The position numbers were made by a program, and so were the translations under genes. A stretch of 64,000 bases of DNA from an uncultured delta proteobacterium (GTDB lineage Bacteria; Myxococcota_A; Polyangia; Polyangiales; Polyangiaceae), in assembly GCA_903892415.1 (NCBI GenBank), contig CAITIQ010000179.1:1-64000 (forward strand), written 5' to 3'. Below the pieces are notes generated by a model. It did no database searches, was not told the origin of the DNA, and saw only the letters and a list, made by a program, of their open reading frames with translations. The stretch's first letter is position 1. Every line of letters begins with the position of its first letter. This document shows positions 56,653 to 64,000 of the stretch, in pieces.

Positions 56653-57960
56653 GTGCTCACCGCTGGTCATCCGCTGCGCGACGGGCGCTACCGCATCACG
56701 CGCGTGCTCGGGGAAGGGTCGCAAGCAACCACCTTCGAGGCGGTCGACGCGAAGCTTGGTCGGCTGGTGGCGATCAAACGCTTTCAGGTTCGCGGCGCTG
56801 CGTCTTGGAAGGACGTTGAACTAGCGGAGCGTGAAGCCGTTGTGCTCGGCGCGCTCAAACACCCGCTGATCCCGGGCTACGTCGAGCACTTCGAAGAAGA
56901 GGCGGTGCTCTACCTCGTGACTGAGCTCGTCCCTGGGCAGAACCTGCGTCAGCGCGCCTCAGGCGGCACCATGAGCCTGGACGAGGTGTTGCGACTGCTC
57001 TCGGACCTGAGCCAAGTGATTGAGTATCTGCACGCCCTTCATCCGCCGGTGATTCACCGTGACATCAAGCCCGGAAACATCATCCGTCGCGAGGACGGGC
57101 GGTTCATGTTGGTGGACTTTGGTTCGGTGCGCGCCAAGCTCGAACTCTCTCAGGGCAGCACCGTAGTCGGCACCTTTGGTTTCATGGCGCCGGAGCAGTT
57201 TCAGGGCCGTGCGTTGCCGCAGTCGGACGTGTATTCGCTTGGAGCGACAGTGCTCTCGTTGATGACCGGCACTGAGCCGGAGAAGTTGCCCCATCGAGGG
57301 CTAGCGATTGATGTGGGGGCCAGTCTCGGGCCCTCAGCGGATCCGCGCATCGTTGGCCTGCTCGAGCAGATGCTAGATCCGGACCCGGATCGGCGGCTGC
57401 GCAACGTTTCAAGCTCGTTGCAGGTGTTCCGTCGGCTTCGCGGAGGCAGGGCTGCGCAGCCCAAACAGGCTGAGCCGCGCTCTTCGCGACCTTCGCGGCG
57501 CAAGCCTCCGGGGGGATCGTTTACGGCGTTCCCGCCGTGGTCAAAGCGCTACCAAGCTAGGTCGCTGGGGCGCAGCGCCGAACTCGCTCCTCCGCGCGAG
57601 ATCGCCCTGCCGCTCCTCTCAATCGCTCGTGCGGCCGTTTACTTCGGCGCGGTGTTCTTCGCTCCGCTCTTGCTCTCGTTGCTTTCGATCGTCTTTGGCA
57701 AGCCGTTGCGCCGGGCCGCCTTCCAAACGCGGGAGGCCGGTGAAAAGGCGCTGCGCGCGATGGATCTCAAAGCGCAGTCGTTTCTTTCGCAACCCCTTCA
57801 CGAGCCGGTCGCAGAGCCTGTTCCGGTCACGCCAGCCGCTGCGCCGTCGCCAGTTGCCGACGCCCAACGTCGCGTCGTCGCCGACGCTCCGGCTGCGCGC
57901 GAGGACTTGAACGAGGAGCCCGAGCAGACCGCAGAACAGCGCTCGGCGACCCGCCTCTAG
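56653..57960 (+). CDS. Hanks-type Ser/Thr protein kinase with C-terminal TM region
   Basis: YRITRVLGEGSQATTFEAVD, VAIKRF, VIHRDIKPGNIIRRED, MLVDFGSV, GTFGFMAPEQFQG. GTG start at 56653. Confidence 0.93.
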   Translation: MLTAGHPLRDGRYRITRVLGEGSQATTFEAVDAKLGRLVAIKRFQVRGAASWKDVELAEREAVVLGALKHPLIPGYVEHFEEEAVLYLVTELVPGQNLRQRASGGTMSLDEVLRLLSDLSQVIEYLHALHPPVIHRDIKPGNIIRREDGRFMLVDFGSVRAKLELSQGSTVVGTFGFMAPEQFQGRALPQSDVYSLGATVLSLMTGTEPEKLPHRGLAIDVGASLGPSADPRIVGLLEQMLDPDPDRRLRNVSSSLQVFRRLRGGRAAQPKQAEPRSSRPSRRKPPGGSFTAFPPWSKRYQARSLGRSAELAPPREIALPLLSIARAAVYFGAVFFAPLLLSLLSIVFGKPLRRAAFQTREAGEKALRAMDLKAQSFLSQPLHEPVAEPVPVTPAAAPSPVADAQRRVVADAPAAREDLNEEPEQTAEQRSATRL

Positions 57961-57965
57961 GGCTG

Positions 57966-59960
57966 TCAGAACTTGAACGTCAGCATGGTTGTTTCGTTGG
58001 GCTTGATCACCGCCCCGCGAGACTTGGCTGCGCCACTCGTTGGTTTGCAGACCACCGTGTGTTTGCCGGCAGGCAACGAAACGCTAAGCGAAGAGCCGCT
58101 GCCCTTCGTTGCTCCGTCGACGCTGAAGGAGCAGGACCCGCCGGTGGCGATGGCCAAGAGGCGTCCGCTGCCGCCCGCCGGCGTGGGCTCAGCCTTCGGC
58201 TCGGGCTTGGGTTCCGGCTTGGGTTCGGGCTTGGGCTCCGGCTTCGGAGTTGGCTCTTTGGTTCGAGGGTTGGGCTTTCCCGGGACCGGCTTGGGGGGTG
58301 CATCCCCGGTGGTCACGACCACGGGGCCAGCCGGTTCATCCGGTTGCGCCGAAAGCTGGATGGCAGGCCGTTCAACCGTTGGCTCCGCCGGTGGGGTTGG
58401 GGGTGGGTTATTGGCCGGTGCAGCGGGTTGAACAGGAACGGAGACAGGCCCAGCCTCTTGGGGCCGTCCGGCGTCAGCCGCAACCTTGGGCGATTCGCGA
58501 AGCAGTAGGAGCAGCACGACGGGCAGCATCACCGCGGTGGCCGCGAGCGCACCCCACAAGATCCGGATATCGAAGCCCCCGCGTGTTACCGGTTTGGGCG
58601 ACAGACTCGGCTGAGTGAGCGGCGGTGGGCTCGTGTCGAACCGGCCGCTCACTTCGGCCGCCTGCACCGGACGCTGGCGAGGTGCTGTCATCTTCCCGGC
58701 GCCGAGGAAGGGGGAGGGAGGCAGCGAAGGGGGCGGCGGCGGCACAGGAAGTCCGCGGGTGGAGTAGGCGGTGGGCATTGGTGACGCAGGGTCCACCCCA
58801 CGTTGCGAATCGGGCGCCATGGCCCGCATGCTCGCGGTCAATTCGCGAGCGATGAGCGGCAAATTCGAGCCGGAGCCGCTGGCTCCGCCGAGCACTTGGG
58901 TCGCCTCTTCATCACCAGGCAGATCTTCGAATTCGGCGTTGGAGATCGCCACCGGCCGCGACATCGGCGGCGGGATCACGCTGCTGCGCGAGGGCGGGGG
59001 CGGCACATAACTCGGCGGCGGTGCAGGAACGGCGCCGCTCTTGCGTTGTTTTGCTCGATGGGCGATCTGCGCGATGCGTTCGATCAAGACCTGGCCTTCC
59101 GCGGGCGCATACGGCCCCAACGAATGGGCGAACGAATGAACGTTCTTGAAGCGTCGATCGATGTCCTTGGCCAGCGCCCAGGAAAGGATGTTGTCGATGT
59201 CCGGAACGACGTCCCCGCGCAGCGAGGTGATCGGCGGGGGCTCCTCACGCGTGATCGCCAACATCAAGCGAGCCACGTCACCAGCGAAGGGCGGCTTACC
59301 GGCGAGCAGGAAGTAGAGCACCGCTCCCAGCGACCAGACGTCGGTGCGGACGTCCACCGACTTTGCTTTGCGCACGAGCTCGGGCGACGAATACGACGAC
59401 AGCCCGAACAGCGCGGTCGCGGTCAAGGAGCTACCGCCCGCGGGCGCCGCTGCATCGCGCATCAACTTGGCGGTGCCAAAGTCGGTGATCTTGAGCAGCG
59501 GTGTCCCGCTCGGCCTGCGCGCGACCATCATGTTGGGCGGGGAAAGCTCGCGGACAATCAGGCCGTGTGCGTGCGTTTCAGCGACGCACTCGGCGGCCTG
59601 CAATGCCAGCAGCACGGCTTCGGGGACGGGCCTCGGGCCGTAGTTCTGCACGTAGGTATTGAGCTCCTCGCCCTCGACGTGCTGACGCACCAAATAGAAC
59701 GAGCCATCCGACTGCGTACCGACATCGATGATGCGGGCGGCATGCTCCGACTCGAGCTTCGACAGGACGCGGGCTTCTCGGCGGAACCGCTCGATTTCGC
59801 GGTCATCCCCAGTGCCGGCCAGCAGCAGCTTGATCACCACCCTCTGGTCAAACTCGACGTGGAAGGCTTCCAACGTGAGCGTAGGGATACGCGACAAGAT
59901 CGCGCGTACGCGATACTTGCCACCGATTACGTCGCCCGGGTGAATGTCGTCTGAGCGCAT
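57966..59960 (-). CDS. Kinase-fold protein, probable pseudokinase, with TM and PEGA-like tail
   Basis: VVIKLLL, LIVRELSPPNMMV (HRDxKPxN degenerate), ITDFGTAKLM, SSYSSPELV; KPEPKPEPKPEP linker; C-terminal GGSCSFSVDGATKGSGSSLSVSLPAGKHTVVCK. Confidence 0.83.
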   Translation of the reverse strand: MRSDDIHPGDVIGGKYRVRAILSRIPTLTLEAFHVEFDQRVVIKLLLAGTGDDREIERFRREARVLSKLESEHAARIIDVGTQSDGSFYLVRQHVEGEELNTYVQNYGPRPVPEAVLLALQAAECVAETHAHGLIVRELSPPNMMVARRPSGTPLLKITDFGTAKLMRDAAAPAGGSSLTATALFGLSSYSSPELVRKAKSVDVRTDVWSLGAVLYFLLAGKPPFAGDVARLMLAITREEPPPITSLRGDVVPDIDNILSWALAKDIDRRFKNVHSFAHSLGPYAPAEGQVLIERIAQIAHRAKQRKSGAVPAPPPSYVPPPPSRSSVIPPPMSRPVAISNAEFEDLPGDEEATQVLGGASGSGSNLPLIARELTASMRAMAPDSQRGVDPASPMPTAYSTRGLPVPPPPPSLPPSPFLGAGKMTAPRQRPVQAAEVSGRFDTSPPPLTQPSLSPKPVTRGGFDIRILWGALAATAVMLPVVLLLLLRESPKVAADAGRPQEAGPVSVPVQPAAPANNPPPTPPAEPTVERPAIQLSAQPDEPAGPVVVTTGDAPPKPVPGKPNPRTKEPTPKPEPKPEPKPEPKPEPKAEPTPAGGSGRLLAIATGGSCSFSVDGATKGSGSSLSVSLPAGKHTVVCKPTSGAAKSRGAVIKPNETTMLTFKF

Positions 59961-60121
59961 CGAGGAACAGTGAACATTCTTGCACGATCCGTGGCCAATG
60001 ACGCATGCCAAAGTCGATCGCCAAGCGGCTCCGGGCGATCCGTGTGACGTTTTGTTAGCAAGGGCCGGCTCTGTGCAACTCAACCGGGCCAACCCACACG
60101 AACGGTGGTAGTGTGCCTCGC

Positions 60122-60436
60122 ATGCGCCTCATCTATTCCTCCGTCTTTGCTGTTTCACTCTTGGGAATTGCGGCTGCAGCTTGCAGTGACGAGCCCGAGC
60201 CGCAGTATCCGCAGCAGGGCTACCCGCAGCAGGGCTACCCCCAGCAGCAGGGTTACCCGCAGCAATACCCCACGCAGCAGTACCCGACGCAGCAGTACCC
60301 GCAGCAGACGGCTACTGCCACCGCTCAGCCCACCACGCCCTTCGGCCTGCCCATCCCCAGTGGCCTGATCCCCTCCGGGTTCACGCTGCCCAGCGGCTTG
60401 CCCGGTTTCCCCACGGCAGCTCCTCCCGCTCAGTGA
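60122..60436 (+). CDS. Small lipoprotein with YPQQ repeats
   Basis: Lipobox LLGIAAAAC; QYPQQGYPQQGYPQQQGYPQQYPTQQYPTQQYPQQ. Confidence 0.72.
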   Translation: MRLIYSSVFAVSLLGIAAAACSDEPEPQYPQQGYPQQGYPQQQGYPQQYPTQQYPTQQYPQQTATATAQPTTPFGLPIPSGLIPSGFTLPSGLPGFPTAAPPAQ

Positions 60437-60499
60437 GCCATTCCGCCGAAGGCGGAGTTCAGGTCAGCTGTTGTTCCTGGTGCGGATGAAGCGTTAAGC

Positions 60500-61657
60500 T
60501 TGCAGCCGCGCCTCACGGCGGCGCCCAACATGGAGAGTAGCGCGCTACCCATTCCCAAAGACCCCCGATGGCGAAGGCTGTTGGGGGTCACGTTGTTTAT
60601 CGGCCTGCTATACGCGTTTCGCAATTTAGCGCCGGTGCTGATCTGCTTCGTCATCTTCGAGCGGGCGCTCGGCTTCTTGGCTGAACGCATCGCGCGCAAG
60701 ACGCAGGTCAAGAAGGCTTACGCCGTTGGTGGCCTGCTGCTGGTGCTCACGGCCCTGGTTTCAACCGGTGGGTTCTTTGGGGTTCGTGGTCTGATTCAGA
60801 TCGTTGAACTGGCCAAGACCGACGGTCAGGCCTGGGTCGAGTCGATCACCGAGAGCGGGCTGATTCAGCGCGCTCGCGCCCAGCTTGGTACCGACTCGCA
60901 TGCCTTCACTGAAGGCGCGCGCGGTTACGCCCTTCAAGCATTTGGCTACATTTCGGCGACCGCCTACGTGGCCATCTTTGTGTTCGTCGGCTTCATCCTC
61001 GCGGTCATGTACCTGTTCGAGCAACGCGAGATCGATGATTGGCTCGAAGGTCTCGAGCCCAAGAGCGTGATTGGCACACTGACGCGCTGGCTCGGGTACG
61101 TGGCTGACGCCATCGCCATCACCGTGCGCCTTCAGGTCGTCGTGGCGATCTTCAATGCGGTTTTCACGTTGCCACTGCTGCTGTTCCTTGGGCTGCCCAA
61201 TGTCCCGCTGCTGTTCTTGATGGTACTGCTCTCGGGCATGGTGCCGGTCGTCGGCGGGGTTTTTTCGGGCCTGGTACTTTGCCTCGTGGCCTACGACGCC
61301 AAGGGCTTCGTGGGCGTCGGCATCTTCCTTGGGGTGACCTTCGTATTGAGCAAAGTCGAGAGCTACTACCTTTCGCCTCGGCTCACGGCGCAGCACGTGA
61401 AGCTGCCTGGGATCATGCTCGTCGTCAGCTTGTTGATGTTCGAAACGGTGTTCGGATTTTGGGGCTTGTTCCTCAGCTTCCCGGCGCTGTACGTGGCGCT
61501 TCGCATCGCCAACGAATGGAAGGTGGAGGACGTGGAGCGGCGCAGCCGAATGAGCTCCATCCCACCGATCGCAACGGCGACGCCGGTGCCTCGCTCCGCC
61601 CCGAGCGCCGCGCGGCCCAGCACAAAAAGACCGCTAGACCCCGTCGAATCCCCATGA
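60500..61657 (+). CDS. AI-2E family transporter
   Basis: Multi-TM; LLFLGLPNVPLLFLMVLLSGMVPVVGGVFSGLV, YLSPRLTAQHVKLPGIMLVVSLLMFETVFGFWGLFLSFP. Confidence 0.88.
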   Translation: MQPRLTAAPNMESSALPIPKDPRWRRLLGVTLFIGLLYAFRNLAPVLICFVIFERALGFLAERIARKTQVKKAYAVGGLLLVLTALVSTGGFFGVRGLIQIVELAKTDGQAWVESITESGLIQRARAQLGTDSHAFTEGARGYALQAFGYISATAYVAIFVFVGFILAVMYLFEQREIDDWLEGLEPKSVIGTLTRWLGYVADAIAITVRLQVVVAIFNAVFTLPLLLFLGLPNVPLLFLMVLLSGMVPVVGGVFSGLVLCLVAYDAKGFVGVGIFLGVTFVLSKVESYYLSPRLTAQHVKLPGIMLVVSLLMFETVFGFWGLFLSFPALYVALRIANEWKVEDVERRSRMSSIPPIATATPVPRSAPSAARPSTKRPLDPVESP

Positions 61658-62835
61658 AGCTTCAAGCTCTGTTCGTCGCGTCGGCGTTGGTTTGCAGCGT
61701 TGGTTGCAGCTTCTCCCAGCCGGCCTTTCCGCGAGGCCCGTATCGCGTCATGGAGGCGCCCGACACCGAGCAGCGCATCCAACGCATCACTTGCTCGCTC
61801 TCGGTCAAAGGGCAACGCATGTCGCTGGCGACCGCGATGCAAAAGTACCGAGTGCCGGGCGTGAGCGTGGCGGCGATGTGGGGCGGTCAAGTGGTTTGGG
61901 CGCGCGGCTTTGGCTCGGCCGACCTCAACAAGCATCGTTTGATGACGCCAGAGACCACCTTGCAAGCCGCAAGCGTTTCCAAGCCAATGACGGCGGTCGC
62001 CGTGATGCGCATGGTCCAAGCGGGCGAGCTCAACCTTGACGAGGACGTAACCGACGTCGTCGATTGGGAGCCCGGCAAAGCCGATAGTCGCATCACGCTC
62101 CGTCAGCTGATGTCGCACACCAGCGGTCTCGGCGTGCACGGCTTCGGTGGTTACAAACGCAACCGCGAGGAGCTGCCCAGCGCTCTCGACATCCTCGATG
62201 GCAAAACGGCTAACTCAGCGCCGGTGCGGTTCGCTGGTCCTCCGGGCGAGTCGCGCTATTCGGGCGGCGGCTTCACCTTGGTGCAAGCATTGGTGGAGGA
62301 GGAGATGGGCGAAGAGTTCGAGGAGGCCATGTACGACTGGTTGATTCGGCCTTTTCGCCTAACGCACAGCACCTTCCACCAGCCGCTCGAGGGGGACAAC
62401 CTTGCCTACGCTGCCACTGGCTACGTTGAAGGCGTGCCGGTCCCACTCGGTCATCACGTCTACCCTGAGAAGGCTGCCGCGGGCCTTTGGACGACGCCGA
62501 CGGATCTGCTCACCGTCGCCGCCTCGCTGATGAACTCCTACAACGGCGGGCCGGGGCCACTGTCGCCGGCGTTCGCCCGGCAGATGTTTACGCCCGTCGC
62601 GCCTGGGCAGAAGTTCGGTTTGGGTTTCGCCGTGCGCAACGAAGGGAACGTGCTCGAGGCGTGGCACAGCGGCGTGAACCACGGCTTCACTTCGCTCGTG
62701 ACCTTCCGCTCGGATGGCTCGGGCGCTGCGGTGCTGGTCAACGCCAACGGTCCGTTGGCAGGAGCCATCGTGGATTCGATCGGAGAAGAGTACGGCTGGC
62801 GTGGCAGCAAAGCCGGCGTTGCTTGCGCGCCCTAG
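61654..62835 (+). CDS. Serine hydrolase (beta-lactamase class C-like) lipoprotein
   Basis: ASVSKPMTAVAVMRM (SxxK), RQLMSHTSGL, YSGGGFTLVQALVEE, WHSGVNHGF. 4-nt overlap with the AI-2E gene. Confidence 0.88.
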   Translation: MKLQALFVASALVCSVGCSFSQPAFPRGPYRVMEAPDTEQRIQRITCSLSVKGQRMSLATAMQKYRVPGVSVAAMWGGQVVWARGFGSADLNKHRLMTPETTLQAASVSKPMTAVAVMRMVQAGELNLDEDVTDVVDWEPGKADSRITLRQLMSHTSGLGVHGFGGYKRNREELPSALDILDGKTANSAPVRFAGPPGESRYSGGGFTLVQALVEEEMGEEFEEAMYDWLIRPFRLTHSTFHQPLEGDNLAYAATGYVEGVPVPLGHHVYPEKAAAGLWTTPTDLLTVAASLMNSYNGGPGPLSPAFARQMFTPVAPGQKFGLGFAVRNEGNVLEAWHSGVNHGFTSLVTFRSDGSGAAVLVNANGPLAGAIVDSIGEEYGWRGSKAGVACAP

Positions 62836-62951
62836 CGGCTGCACCAAAACCAGGCGCTAGCGCGAACCACCTGCGCTGTTCGGGTGCACGCAGCGCGCGA
62901 ACCCGGCCCATTATTCCCGAAACTAGCCCAGCTTTCCCGACGGCACGCAGC

Positions 62952-63878
62952 GTGCTGAAGCACGCTCCGGAGGTGAACGTGGAAGAAGGCTTGGATGTTC
63001 GTTTTTGGGGTGTGCGCGGCAGTCTCCCGAGTCCCGGACCGGAGACGGCGATGGTTGGCGGTAACACCGCCTGTGTCGAGGTTTGTGGCGGCGGTTCGCG
63101 GGTGATCTTGGATGCTGGCAGCGGCATTCGCGCGCTGGGTGACTCGCTGATGGCGAAGGGAGAAGGCGAGGACCTCACCATCCTGCTTTCGCATGTGCAT
63201 TGGGATCACGTGATGGGGCTGCCGTTCTTTGCGCCGCTCTACGCTGGAAAGACGCCGATCACGATCGCCGCTGGCCCGCTTGGGTTGCCGGTGGAGTCAG
63301 CCTTGGAACGGCAGATGTCACCGCCGCTCTTTCCGGTGAGCTACGACGCCGTTCGTTCGCGGGTGAAGACTGTCGACCTCGCGGCCGATCGTCACTTTCG
63401 CGTGGGAGCGCTCACCATCACCATGTTGCCGCTGATTCATCCGGATCCGGTGATTGCCTATCGCATCGCCTTCGGCAGCAGCTCGGTGGTCTACGCCACC
63501 GACACCGAGCACCTCGAGGGGCAGCTCGACGAGCGGCTGCTCCGCTTCGCACGCGGCGCCGATATCCTGATCTACGACGCGCAATACACCCCGGAGGAGT
63601 ATCGCGGTGAGGTCGGGCCCTCGCGAAAAGGCTGGGGTCATTCGACCTTCTTGGCCGGGGCTGAGCTAGCCCGCGCAGCCAACATCAAGACGCTCGCGCT
63701 CTTTCACCACGATCCGCGTCGCACCGACGCCGAGGTCGCAGCCATCGTTCAGCGCTGCCGTGAGCACTTCCCGAGCACCGTGGCCGCGCGCGAGAACCTC
63801 TCGTTGCGGGTCGAGGTCCCGCCCTCGGTGGCGAGCAGGCACCGAGCCGAGTTGCAGCAGGTCGCTGCGTTGCCGTGA
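62952..63878 (+). CDS. MBL-fold metallohydrolase
   Basis: VRFWGVRGSLPSPGPETAMVGGNTACVEV, LLSHVHWDHVMGLPFF, YATDTEH, WGHSTF. Probable GTG start at 62952. Confidence 0.9.
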   Translation: MLKHAPEVNVEEGLDVRFWGVRGSLPSPGPETAMVGGNTACVEVCGGGSRVILDAGSGIRALGDSLMAKGEGEDLTILLSHVHWDHVMGLPFFAPLYAGKTPITIAAGPLGLPVESALERQMSPPLFPVSYDAVRSRVKTVDLAADRHFRVGALTITMLPLIHPDPVIAYRIAFGSSSVVYATDTEHLEGQLDERLLRFARGADILIYDAQYTPEEYRGEVGPSRKGWGHSTFLAGAELARAANIKTLALFHHDPRRTDAEVAAIVQRCREHFPSTVAARENLSLRVEVPPSVASRHRAELQQVAALP

Positions 63879-63899
63879 GCCGCTGAGCGATACTGAGAC

Positions 63900-63918
63900 T
63901 GATAGTTGATGACTATCA
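63900..63918. promoter_or_regulatory. Palindrome, candidate operator
   Basis: TGATAGT-TGATG-ACTATCA, perfect 7-bp arms, intergenic at the right edge. Confidence 0.4.
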
Positions 63919-64000
63919 ATGCGGTCGTTTCGTTGTCTTGGCGCTCATGAGAGATGCTCCTTAGAGTTCCTGAGTCGGCGGTCAATCAAGCCGAAACGAA

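Noticed and set aside
58803-59954. 383-aa plus-strand ORF
   Set aside because: Antisense to the pseudokinase gene, no domain signature.

Overview
High-GC bacterial chromosome segment. Gene content points to a myxobacterium or other Myxococcota/Polyangia: many lipoproteins, a MYXO-CTERM-like tail, a FrzS-like pseudo-receiver coiled-coil protein, Hanks-type kinases, two ECF sigma/FecR modules and eukaryote-like domains. I recognise about 55 probable CDS, one tRNA-Pro(CGG), the 3' end of an IS110-like transposase at the left edge, several hairpin terminators and two palindromic operator candidates. No CRISPR array, rRNA operon or prophage was seen. The most interesting loci are: (1) a MosA/MosB-like molybdenum-storage-protein pair directly downstream of an EcfT-like membrane protein carrying a 23-glycine hexanucleotide repeat tract (41919-44827); (2) a stand-alone protein with two PARP-type zinc fingers (16462-17004); (3) a five-gene, overlapping-ORF ECF sigma/FecR/barrel/twin Cys-rich protein operon (31444-35533); (4) a caspase-like protein with a Tudor-knot-like tail, divergent from a Hanks kinase and next to a probable pseudokinase (55349-59960); (5) a lipoprotein built from four diverged repeats (44925-45818); (6) an inverted repeat just downstream of the IS110-like transposase remnant (177-261). 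All family assignments come from motif reading, without database searches.
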